A stretch of DNA of 64,000 nt from Pithys albifrons albifrons. Taxonomy: Eukaryota; Chordata; Aves; Passeriformes; Thamnophilidae. Position numbers and translations under genes: made by a program. The stretch spans positions 9,349,160 through 9,413,159 of the forward strand of contig NC_092465.1 of the NCBI RefSeq assembly GCF_047495875.1, in the 5' to 3' direction. Below, piece after piece: positions 14,012-25,999 of this stretch. Under the pieces are notes generated by a model, which was not told where the DNA came from, did not search any database, and saw only the letters and a program-made list of their open reading frames with translations. Numbering within the stretch: position 1 is the first letter of the stretch; each line of letters begins with the position of its first letter.

Positions 14012-14062
14012 TATGCATGTGTGTGTGTGTATACACATATATATAAATACAAAGATATATAT
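14012..14062. repeat. TG/TA alternating tract
   Basis: GTGTGTGTGTGT followed by ATACACATATATATA, a short dinucleotide microsatellite in the desert. Confidence 0.8.
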
Positions 14063-17000
14063 GGAGTGAATCCCAAATAACTCCATATTTTTAGCTAGAC
14101 CTGTTCTTAATTTCCAAATTTCAGAGGTCAAACCCTATTCCTGACTCAGTCTTTTCTTACATAGTCTGACCAAACAGTACACCTGGTTGCACCTTTGTTC
14201 CTTCAGTTTTAATCATGTGCAATGTGCTGTTTAATCTTTCTTTATCTTTTCCTGTTTAAATGCTGTTCAGAGTTTTTTTCCTAATGAATTCTGTCACATG
14301 TTTAATTCTTTTCCCCATTCCAGCTTAACTTTTTCCTCTGTTGCTTCTGAGAAATACAGGAAAAAATACGGGAGGATAAATGACAAACACAGTGCACAGG
14401 ACCAGATGTGTGCCTTCAACACCAAGGCGATGGATGAGCCATGAACAAGCCACCACTGCAGCACAGCAGTGAGCCACAGCAATACCCCAGCTACATGTCT
14501 TTATTCCTCAGTAAAGTACTAAGTTACTGATAGCAACTCAGCCTCCAAAGAAAGGAGGAGATTTAAGATGAGCACAGGATATACAAATTGGTTCTCTGTT
14601 TTATCAGCATGCTGTCAGGAATGGAGGAGAAAATCCTAAAGACTCTGAATTAAAATATATTGTTTACGAGTTTTTTTCATCACACTTTAATTTTTTGTTT
14701 TGGAGTAAGCAGCTGAAAATTGCTGCACAACTGTTTAGCCATGTCTAATTTGGTAGTACATTAGACAGACTTTGAGCCTAATACTCTTGAGTCTATTGTA
14801 AATACTCAAACATTCCAGTCAACCAGACTGATAAAACACAATTTAATGGGGCTATGGCAGGAGTGATCTCAGATTTGCTAAAAATCATGTCTACATTCAC
14901 GCATGCAAAGCAGCACATTTTCGCTTACCAGACTGACTGACTGATGAAAATTCGTAATGCAAAATAAAGCTACAGACAAACACAGAGATTGTGAGACTGT
15001 TCTTGGCTGGGTCTTGTAGGCGCAAAGAGCATCTAAAAAGTCTGAAGACATCTTTAAGTACTCTCAGAAGTTTTTCTTATGACATAATTGAAAAAAGGGT
15101 CAGTCATGGTTACAAGATGAATGCTCCAAAGCATCTTTGGCAATTTTGTAAGATAAAAATAAGCTCATATTTTAGGGTGTTTTATGGTGGAAATAAAGTG
15201 CTATGTTATTTGGGGTATGCTGGAATTTAATGAAAGCTGAATAAATACTTAAAACTGCAGTAGCTTAAAAATTGAAATGCATGAAGTCCAGTCACAAGAT
15301 CTGAGGCATTTGGGTTTAGGAGGGACTGTCAGCCTTTTCTCTGGTGTGTTCATACTACTTCCTACATTTTTTCTCTTTGTATATACTTTTGGCAATAAAG
15401 AGAGAACTCTTTTCCTATGTTGTATAGATGGGAGTGATGTTTCTGGTAATGTTTTTGTTGGTATAGGTGACATGAAATTTTTAGAGCAAAAGATCATGAA
15501 TTAGTCATCTTTATGCAAAGAATAAAAAATTCATAAAATAACCGCACAAAGACTAATTCACAAGCATTTCTTCCAAGACCAAGCTGTCTATACTTTCAGT
15601 TAAAATGTAAGTCATGGAGTTATTTACAATACTCCATTCTTGCAAAAACTCATCAATATTAACACAGCTCTGACATTAACTTCCTTAGCAAAATTAGGAC
15701 CATAGAGAGTATAGCACATTATCCCTGGAAACTATTCCTACCACTCCTAATGAGATGTATTTTGAGAAAATCTAACTGATACTGATCTGAATACTGTTAT
15801 CTATACTGGGTCTATGACTTCAGCACTAGTGTGAAAACTTTATCAAATGGCCAAAGTTATACACCTACAGAAGAAAATTAAATTACCCACTTTGCCATTA
15901 ACATAAATTCAAGATGTCCTGGATATTCAGTATTCTATATTAACCAGATATTTATCTCAAAGCTCGTTGTAATATGATATGTCAGAGATTTGCTTCTGGA
16001 GTTCAGAGAGAGGACAGATTTCATTGCAAATGTCCAGAGAGTCAATTTATGGGTTTGCAACCTGACTAACTTGGACAAATTAGAGGATTGAAATATTATG
16101 TACTTTGGTGGCTATAAACTGTCTGGAGTCAAACTCCAAGTGTGGTCAATTATGCTATGAAATCCTCCTGATGGCCAAAAGTCATCTGTGGTTTGGGTCA
16201 CCTCCACACTCACTAGTAGGCATTTCACTATCTGTTCTTCAGTTTATTTGCATCCATAAATTTCACCATGATGGCAAATGTTGTGTTAGTTTCTTGGCTC
16301 ATCCCTGGTCTTGTATGGGGGCAAAGATGAAGCTGTGTTTCTGAAATGGTCTAGAAGGCTTTGCATTTCTTTCAGTCTTTCTGTCTTAGACTCACATTGT
16401 TCAAATTCGAACATGCGTTTTTCTTATCAATATAAACACTGCTTAATACTAGTTAACAAAGAAGCATTACACCCTTAATATTTCAGACATGATACTATAA
16501 GAAATGTATGGATTACAGAAATTATTAGATTTACATGATGCCCTCTTGCATGTCTTGCCCTGTGCTTGTCTTTATTCCCACATGTCCCAGCAAAGATTTT
16601 CAATTAGTGGGACTCAAGTCCAAATTAGGCAATAAGTACTGGATGGACTTCCATAGAACCTCCTGGAGAGCTGGCACATCCGTTCCTCCCAAGTCAGGAA
16701 ACATTTCTGGAGACCTGCACCCACAGCTCCTACCTCTGTCTGGGACCAAGGCAGACGGGGATGTGCTTAAGGGAGTTTGTGCTTCAGTTGATTCTCCTGC
16801 ATTGCCATGCACTACCAGACATAAACCACACATAGCAGCAGCCCAAGAGCAGCCCTTGGCCAGATATCACTCACAAACCCCTAACTACAGCATGGTCACT
16901 TCAGTTACTACCTCTCTATATGAGGTCATATAAGTTCAGTTAATGTGCCTGAGGTTTTCTTAAGAAGAGTTCTTTCTACTGCAAAACTTCTGCTTGTTCT

Positions 17001-20000
17001 GAACACTTTTTATCCCAGCATGACTTCGGTAGCTTTCTATTTGAGATGGCTACTGCATTTGCAAAGGTGAAGATGATATTCCCAGCTGATTCCAACCAAA
17101 ATTATTCAACAGCAGATATGATGCATTCATTTGACTTTTACTTTGCCTCTAGATATAGAGATTCATGGTGGTTTAACAGCAACCCCAGAGATCCCACTAT
17201 AAGTTTCATCTCCATCCTTTTGCAAGGCACATCTTGAGGCAAGTGAATAGGCTTAGAGAGTGACTGTACACCTCCTCCATTGTGGCCCATTAATACAGAT
17301 CAAGTCTATTTCTTCTTTGATCTGTTCTGTCTTCCAGCAACCAGATACAGGCTCCAAAACAGAAAAAAAATTAGCACCACCACATTTATTCATTTTGCCA
17401 TGAAGCCCTGTCTTTGGGCAAACCTTTGATTTGCCCACAGGTTCTGAGTCTGGCAAAAAGTTCAGTTCTGGGAATATGCTTTCTCTGTTCTCACTTCACT
17501 CTTCATCATTTGTAATTATGCTTTTGCCATCTGTAAATTTTGAAGTGCCAAAGTCTTTCTTTCCAATTGACATGAGTGTTTTCTTTCACCTTTCTCTACC
17601 AATGGTTTTTTGTAATGTTATGACCTATTCTAGTATCCACTTAAATATCTCTCAAAAAAATTGTCTTAGTCAATGAAATTAGTGACCTTAATTAGGCCTT
17701 CTAATTTGGAAGGCAGTAGTGACATTGGAACAGGGTGTTTCTGTCTGGTTACATTAGTTAGATCAATTTAGAAAGCAAAAGCAATGTGAAACAAAACTTT
17801 CTGCTGGTGGGACAGAACCAAGGAGTGGGGTAGCATCTCTATTTGCCTGATAACATTTCCATTGCTTGGCATGCTGACACACTCTGCTGCACATATCATG
17901 CACCAGCAGTGGCTCCATTCCATAAAGAAACAGCTGTGACGGCTTTAGAGATGCCTAATTGATAAAGCACTTTTAGGAATCTATCATCACATGAAAAGAC
18001 TCTGGTAATAGCTCTTCCTTCAACTTGTTTGCTGCAAATGAACCAGTTGTTTTGTTCTTCCTTTCCACTGACATTGCAAGATCAGATATACTGTACTGTC
18101 ACCTTCTCCAGGCTTCTCCAGTGCATTATTTTGGATTTCTCTATAGTACTGTAATCCTTTTGATGTTTCTGATACTGCTGTAATTTTGCTAGATGCCCAG
18201 GCTCCTCCCTCCATCTTATCACATGCACATGCTCTTTTTCTGTATTTGTATTGTCTTTACGTCTTGTGATGCCAAAGAAAGCTAGCATGCTCTGTGCAGT
18301 AATGCCATGGACTCAAAATGATCTCTAAATATGCTTCAGCCATGGGCCCCTCTTTAAAACACTGATTATAGCCAAGCTTTTTCCTAATTTTAATAAATAT
18401 TAACTACTTCATTCTGAAACAGCTCAGCTTTCATGATTTATGAATTGTTCTTAGTGTCATCCAATTTGTCCAAACAACAAGTAATAAATTATCCCATCCT
18501 CCCTCCTCACTGTATACTCTTTTAGCCAACAGATCTCTCCTGAATACATCTTTTGGTGATTTTGGTCTGTATGGCACAGCACACATCTACATGATGAATT
18601 GCTCACAGCACAGCCACACCCTGTGCTCACACCCCAGCTGGTCCTGTGTGGCAAGTTATGGAGCTATACAGACATCCTCATCTCCTGGCCCTAAGGGATG
18701 GTTCACCAGAAGGAGTTGGGGACTCCTTTTGCCATGTCATCAATGTGTACAACATGGGTGAGTTTCTTCAAGCAGCCTAAGAGAGAACTGAGCTTGGGAG
18801 TCTGTTCCTTCCCAGCTGCACCTTTCCTACCAGTCCATTTGCTCGCTCACACCACCAGTGGCTGGACAAACCCAGCAGCCACACAGCTGGCGGTCACTTC
18901 TCACCCCTCACAGTAGTAGGCTCAGCAGCATATGTCTGGAGCATGGTGCCCAAACTGCCCAGAGGGTCTGGGGTGCAGAAGTCAAGGTATCCTGAATCCT
19001 TGTACTGTTTTCCTATGCCAAATGCAACAATCCAGCACAATCTTGGTGCAGCGATTGAATTCATATAAGTCAGGCTGAAAATGTATTTCTGTGTCACTCT
19101 ATACATGGGGAAGTAAGAAAAGCAATTCAGGCTTTTATTTTTATTCTAAATATATCTAGAAGATAAAAGGCAGGCATCATCTGTTTAAAGAGGGCAGAAG
19201 GACCACACTACACGTTATTGTGCCAGGGAGGCTCATGAGTGCTTTTAAATTCCTAAACAACCTGGCATGGTTTATTTTGAGAATTGAAAGCTCTGCTATC
19301 CAGAGATCACTCTTTTTCCTTTTCTAAGAGGATTTCTGAAAAAAAAAAAAAAGCAGCTGTCGGCTAATGTAACACACAGCACCACTGTAAGAATGGATCC
19401 ATGAGCCCTGGCAAAACTGCAGTCCTTGTCAGGGACCTTGAATGAAACTGTCCCAGGGAATCTGCAGAGCAAGGCTGCATATTTAGGAAGCTCAAAAGAG
19501 AGTCAAAACAAAACCGAGTGGAGCAGGAAAAGCAGCGCAGACATGTCAAAGGGCTGCCCACATGGCTCAACCAGAGGCAGACCTAAAGCCACTGCCACAC
19601 AATTGCTTGTGAAGCTCACAAAGGAGCCAGATGCTCCTGTCAAAATTATACCTTCCACAAATCTACATGGGAAACCTGACACCATCCTGCCTAAAAGGAA
19701 GAGAATTGATACCGTTTTCTTGACTAAAATAATATCTTTTCAGTGAATTAGCTGAAGAAAGAACAAGCACTGTTTGTTTTGGACAAGTATATCTCCAAGT
19801 ATGTCATCCCCACAAAAGATCTTTCTTTTGTTCTACTTTCACGTGACCCTGAAAGCAAATATCTGGTGGATATGGCCAGGCTAGCTCCACATCTCCAAAC
19901 AAGAAGAGGGAGCTGGTGGCAAGTGGGATTCTTCCGTTGCTCTGAGCTAATAGATATTAAGAAGAAAAATGCAGTCCTTGTCTTGGCTGGCTTTGAGATG

Positions 20001-23000
20001 CACTTAACGTTTCATTCACAACGTGCTACTTGTATCCACAAAGCTCAACAAGGCAGCGCATAGCATTGGCCTGTTTCAGAGACAAGAGGAAAACACATTG
20101 CCCGAGGTCTGACCACATGTCACAGCAACAGGGGCACAAACAGTGAACCTGAGTCTCAGCCACTGGCCCTCATCACCCCAGTCCTTCCCATGGTGTTTTA
20201 AACATTGATCAAAATTTAAGTTAGTAGAGAGAATTCCTTAATTAGCTCATAGTCTCACAGCTTGTCCTGGTTCTCAGATTAATTGTTCTAATTAGCTACT
20301 CCACAGGTAAATATATACTGACTCTTTCTTCATCTCAGACTTGGGGCCAAGCATGATTCAGAAAAACAATCAGCTGTGCCTTCCTCCCAGAATTTGCCAC
20401 ACGTCTAAACTGTAAACTGCAGCTCAACTCCCAGTTCATAACATGAGTAAAGGTACTTTCCTAGTGCTGATGGGTAGTTTCCTTCTCCACTTTTTTTTTC
20501 ATTTCAGAAGGGAATATCTTAATAAAGCATAAAAGATCTGTGAACCACAGCATGCAAAACTGCATTTCTGCAGCCATGTTAAATCTGTTCAGTTCTGGGT
20601 GCTAGAAGAGGAGATATTGCCAACCTTTCAGCCTCATCTTCTTGGACACAAGAAAACCAAATGAGTTCAAAACTAATCTAGGATATTTGGTGTGGCAAAA
20701 GATTTGAAATCAAAACTCGGATTTGTACACTCTAATTTGCAACATAGAAAAAGGGACTTTTGGCACCACTGTGTCTCAACTCTTCTTTTTTATTTTTTTG
20801 TGATTCTTCAAGGTGAAAACATTTATCATGGGGAAAACTTAGCAATCAGTAACTACAGTGTCTGAAACACAGAGTATGCTTTGTGTATGTATTACCTATA
20901 GATTAGATTATGTGGGCAGGGCACCTGCCTCCCCTCTGTTAATAAAGTTCAGATAGTTTAACAGATAACTAATGACTGAAACATGTTCCTAGCTTTTCTA
21001 CGTGCCTCAGCAATTTCCATCACTCAGTCTTGTTCATGACCTCTCATGCTGCTGCAGAGCTGCACTTTGCCTTCCAGTGGTTTTGTCCTTGCCAGAACCT
21101 CCCATAATTCTCCATATGGGAAAGAGACATTACCTGCCAGGTTTGGAAAGAGCATGAAACATTAATTGTTTATCTTGACAAAATTTTAAATGCTTGATGA
21201 AGAAACAAAAACTATTTTATGATAAACATAGATGATGCAAAGAATTACAAAACTGCAAAAGAACAAAACAAATTGTGCATGTAAATTCACCATTGCTGTT
21301 AATGTATAGCTCATGTTTGGCTGGGTTTTGTCTCCTTTTTATTCATGCTATAGTGGTTTCTTGTGGTGGCAATAGAGATTCTGATATTTTAGAAGCTAAA
21401 TTAATAACAATAATAAAAAATAAAATTTAAACTTGAGAAAAACATATTTGAGTGGTCAAATATTACTTCAAATTATCATTATTTTGTAAATTATGAGCAC
21501 CCAAAAAAAATTAACCCCTAAATTTAGATTGAAATTTAGGGAGAAATCTCTTACATCTTTCCATTCAATATCTCTGAACTAATTGCCTTCTAATAATTTC
21601 AAAGACTATCTCTGAAGCTCTTATGGACTGAAATTGCCTCTCTCAGCTGGTCATGTAATTTATTTAAGTTTTATTTTTAAAAGGGTGGTGGAGAAATAGG
21701 CTTGGAAAGATACTGTGCAGAAAAAACAGTATATGGACTTCTGTTAATTAAAAGCAAATCCATAAAATTGCAACTGAACTGGCGAGAGTCTTGTAAATGC
21801 TTTTTGTTTCAAAATTTGTTGATAATTAAAACACAACAGCAATTCAGTTAATCTTGTAAGGGAAAGACAGACAAACAATTTAACTGTTGGATGGTGAATA
21901 GATAGGTAGATAAACACCTAAAAATGAGACAGTTATTCCTAGAAAGGGTAAGGAGAAGCAGATTAAAACTGAAATATTTCAGCAGAAGCTAAGCATGTCC
22001 TTGCCAAAAACATTTTTCTGATATTAACTCTATACTGCCCAAACATGTTCTCTCAAATTCTACACAATTTATTTGCCAGAATAAGGCCTTCAAAACCACT
22101 TGTACAAGATTGATGTAAAGGTATCTGGGCAAAAGTGTACCTCTCTGTTAGTTTAAGTTCCATCTACAGTTCCCATCTATGCTACTGCTCTTATTTAGTA
22201 GTTGCAAATGATTTCTATAGAGAAAACACATCACAAGTGGTCCTTTACAGATAATGCAGAGAGGGTGTTACCAATGGTTTTTTATTTGTATTTGTCTGTT
22301 TGGTCCTTTTTTTATCTGCTGTAACAGTGTATGTATACCTGTGTACATGGATGTTTGCATGTATGGCAGTGTGTTTGTGGCATAAGACCTTCCAACACCA
22401 GTTGGGAACGAAGCCGGTGGCAGGGACAGCCCTGGTACCACTGCCGATTTCCCAAGTGGAGCACTACTCTCTTCTTCTGCTCCACAGTCACTGTTTACCT
22501 ACATCCCACACAGTAATGCAAGTTTATGTGTTCTTATAGACTCCTTTGCATGTTGTGTATCAACTTAGCATTTTAGCTTTTGGGAGCAGGATGAATGCTA
22601 ATCATTAGGTTTTATATGAATGTTTCTATTATGTGAAGCCTTATGGCACATGTGCTGAGTTAAGGGATGTTGCCTATGTAAATGAAAGATAATTCCACAC
22701 TAAAAAGATGTTTTCTGGAGCATCTTTATTCAGTTACATTTCAGTGGATCTAAAGGGCTCCTATCAGTGCTATCACAGAGGGGCAAGGCTTCGGAATGTA
22801 AGTGCAGATAATAGCTTGCTAGACCAGGATACTATTTCTCTGACATGGATTTCAAAAGGACTTCGTGTACATTCTGATTCTGGAATTTAAAACTCCAGGC
22901 TTAGCTGAGGGATGGGGAGAGATGGAGGAGAAAAAGGATTTTATGAACAAAACATTTTTTGTGAAAGGCAGATTCCTTTTTGATTCCATATGCCATACAG

Positions 23001-23999
23001 TCAGCATTTTTTGAGTCTTTACTGATGCTCTCACACAAGCAAAGTGACTCTTGAAAAATGCACCATTACAACTTAATATATCCAGTATGTAATTTGTACT
23101 TAACAGAAAGATATTTAGGACCATCTGCCTTATCCATGAGACTTTCAGCTGCACAGTGGGAGGCAGTACTTCAGTAAAACCTTTGTTTTTAATCTTCTAG
23201 TACAGTCACTAGAACAGTTGGCTGGCTTTAAAGTTACACCAGTCTTCTTTTTAATCTAGGGTTTGCAAGCAGTAGTTAGTTTGGGACATCCACCAAAGCA
23301 TGTCATTTCATGGGCAGAACTACCAGTCTTTTTATCCTCTGTTGGGTAGGATGAACTGAAATCTGTGTCTACAAAAGAAGGAGGAAAATAAAGAAGGAAG
23401 TTGCCCAGGGAGGAAGCATATTCCTGGGGACACCATCCCAGCTGGTGTGTACAGTGCAGCGCAGTTCAGTCACATTTACTTTGTTTCCTCCCCTTCCTAA
23501 AATTAGATTATGTTTCCTCAAGCGAGCACAATGATGCCAAAGCCGGACAACCCCGGTTCTGAATCACTTCAAAGCAGCTCCCTGTTTTCAGCGAATGACA
23601 CCCGTCTGCTGCAGCCCTGCGGAAAGCACATTGCTCTGCATAGCAAGTTGGGTGGCAGCGGGTCCATAATATAAAACTGTTGCCTAGTGTTCCTCTAAGC
23701 TCTGCCCTCCTCTGAAAAAAAAATCCCTCATAATTCAGGCAACAGCTGGAAAGCTTAGCTTAATGGTCTGTGCTTAAATGTGGAAGGTCACAGGGTGCTG
23801 ATCTAAGGAGCAGAGAAGTCTTGCTCAGCCGACTGTTGACACTTAGTAAACGGAGGAGGAGGGGACTGTGTGTGCATCTGAGAAAGCCATACCCTGGCCG
23901 GCAAAGAATAGGAAGCAACTTCTATTCAAGATTTGCAGGGGTCCTGGACCCAGTAGGGAAAAGCAACAAGGCCCTTCACTGCCTCTAAGTTACCTTGTA

Positions 24000-24190
24000 T
24001 TATAACAGGATTAAAGTACATTTAGCTTCTCTATTAGCATACTTTAACCCCATTTAGGCTTACTTGATGTTTCCGATGGCCTTTGATCAGCCTTGCATGG
24101 TGCTGGTCAGCTTCAGGACACAGCAGTCAAAAAGCGAGACTGTGAAATTATCCTGATGTTGAATCTCACAGGAGATATTTCTGGCTGTTT
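24000..24190. promoter_or_regulatory. Candidate distal conserved element with TCF-type word
   Basis: Unique, balanced-composition sequence containing CTTTGATC (24081-24088, TCF/LEF type), GTACATTTAGCTTC and TATTAGCATAC. No open frame. The regulatory call is an inference. Confidence 0.25.
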
Positions 24191-24221
24191 TCATTCACTC
24201 ACCCCCAATATTCCAGTTTCT

Positions 24222-24345
24222 TTCTCTCTCTCTCCACCGCACACACACACCCCCACCCCGCACACCCCCGCCGCCCCCGTCTTTCGCTCAAGAAAATAAT
24301 TTACTCATTGTTAAAAAAAAAAAGGGAGCGGGGGGGCCAGAGGAA
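24222..24345. repeat. Composite CT / CA / C-rich / A-rich low-complexity tract
   Basis: A CT-repeat run passes into CACACAC and C-rich sequence with CpGs, then a poly-A run and a G-rich run. It separates two candidate regulatory blocks (24000-24190 and 24360-24620). Confidence 0.8.
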
Positions 24346-24359
24346 GAAAGAGAAAGATA

Positions 24360-24620
24360 TTAAAAGGAAAAGATAGCTTAGTGACCAGTAATAATTAGCT
24401 ACTTGTTTGAAATCAGTGCAGGCTTGTGTGCCGGTGCTGAAGCATCTATGAAAAATACTATAATTTCTACAGTGTCTGGCTTTTTATTGCTTACATTTGC
24501 ATATAAATTAAATCCATATTGTAGCTTTAAGGCAAGCTAGGCTTAGAATGCCGTACAGCTCAGGGTCCTATTGTTTTACATCTACTTTCTATACTGTGGT
24601 TAAATGAAAAAGGAGGAGAA
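24360..24620. promoter_or_regulatory. Candidate distal conserved element with octamer and homeodomain words
   Basis: Contains TAATAATTAG (24389-24398) and a perfect octamer ATTTGCAT (24495-24502) followed by ATAAATTAAAT. The sequence is non-repetitive. The octamer is a POU-factor site; enhancer function is inferred. Confidence 0.3.
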
Positions 24621-24748
24621 AGTAAAGGAGGGAGAAAGTCAGCTTTGTAGCATTTTTAATTGCTTCTCTGCCAATTATGACCAAATTAATATTTAAACTT
24701 TGTAGTGCTTTGAGAAAAATTGTTTACAGAATCCACTTCTTGGTGTTG

Positions 24749-24763
24749 AGTGCCCCCTGTGCC
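24749..24763. promoter_or_regulatory. CTCF-like core word in the desert
   Basis: AGTGCCCCCTGTGCC resembles the reverse-complement CTCF core (AGTGCCCCCTxGTGG type) but diverges at its end. Single-word evidence. Confidence 0.18.
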
Positions 24764-25559
24764 TACAGCAATATCTATATTGAAATCTTTTGTTGAAGAA
24801 AATGAAAAATAATTAAAGATAAATACTGTTCTCTTTTAAAATATTTCATGGAAACAAATGCTGTTAATTGAACCGTAAATATTTCAAATATAGGCATGAT
24901 CCTTATTCCCAATAGCAGCCTGAAAAACCATAATCAGACAATATTTTTTCACCTGATACTGTTTTTATGCCTTGAAAGATCTTGCATCATTTACTTCACT
25001 CGATCTTATTTTTGTCTTCCTCCTCTGCTTTGCGCTGCTGTCTCTGCTTGACCGACTTATGTTGGCCTCTCTGAGTTCCCGTTTCAGCACAGCTCAGAAA
25101 TCCACAGGCTGCTAATGCTAACACATCAGGGCAGAGCCTGGGAAGACAAGAGACATTTGCAAAGATGAGTAACAAGAAGCAAATGGCGCCTCAAAGTCTC
25201 CCTTTAAAAATTCTTTAATGAGATACAGTGCATATTTTTTTTCATTCTTTTCTTGGGCTAATGCCTAGTATGTACCAACCACTGGGCCACATTTTTAGGA
25301 AACATCTAAATCAAAAGTCAGAAGATTACATAGGGACATAAGAAAATCTTAAGATGGCAGGAGGCCAGGAAGCCCAGCTAGGCCTATCCTATCCTCCGGT
25401 TAACAGTTGTTCTCCATAATATACTGTTTTTCTCCCCCTCTCTCTCCATATGCCTCTTGCTCTATTTGAAATCTGGTCAGATCAGTCACTTCTAGAGCAG
25501 CATCTGGTAGCTTATAATATATACCCTCTGGAAAAAAAAATGTATTACATTTGTACAGT

Positions 25560-25900
25560 GCAAGACCTCGCTGGAGCCATGTCCCTCATCCTCATATTTG
25601 ACATTAGCTCTAATAACTGCAGCACTGCTCCCTGCGGTTCCCCCCAGAGCCCTTTGCAGCTCAGCAAGGTCCCCTCTTAATCTTTTCTCTTTGCAAGGGA
25701 TATAGACCTAGTTTCACTAACCATTTTGGAGCTTCCAGTCTCAAAGTCATTATGGGACTTTGTTGTACTATTTCCATTTCTGCAATATTCCTTCCATAAT
25801 TAGGTAATCAAGACTGCGCATCTTTCCCATGTGGCCTTTTGAGATCAATTTTATTTATCAGTTTATTTATCTCTTATTACACATTTTAAAAATTCTGAGT
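25560..25900 (-). mobile_element. Degenerate CR1/L2-like LINE fragment (probable)
   Basis: Plus-strand words such as GTCCCCTCTTAATCTTTTC, GGGATATAGACCTAG, GACTGCGCATCTTTCCC and ATGTGGCCTTTTGAGATCAA follow, in the same order, the reverse complement of the 3' part of CR1-type LINEs. The element is therefore on the minus strand. No open frame survives. A further possible remnant lies just left, near 25335-25400. Judged by memory of the family pattern only. Confidence 0.35.
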
Positions 25901-25999
25901 GCAATACCATCAGCTGGGCACATTGACAGTTCTTACAGCTGACTAGTTGCTATCATAATTTCCTTTTTCCTCTTGCCTGTCACCCATTTGTTTCTTGTG

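Larger units (their letters stand above)
7500..23999. other. Gene-free desert segment
   Basis: No recognisable gene, RNA gene or intact transposon apart from the small repeats listed separately. A weak CR1-like word (GGACAGACTAGATGATCATG near 8102) may be a fossil fragment. Open frames reach 143 codons (13234-13665), without domains or codon structure. Confidence 0.7.
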
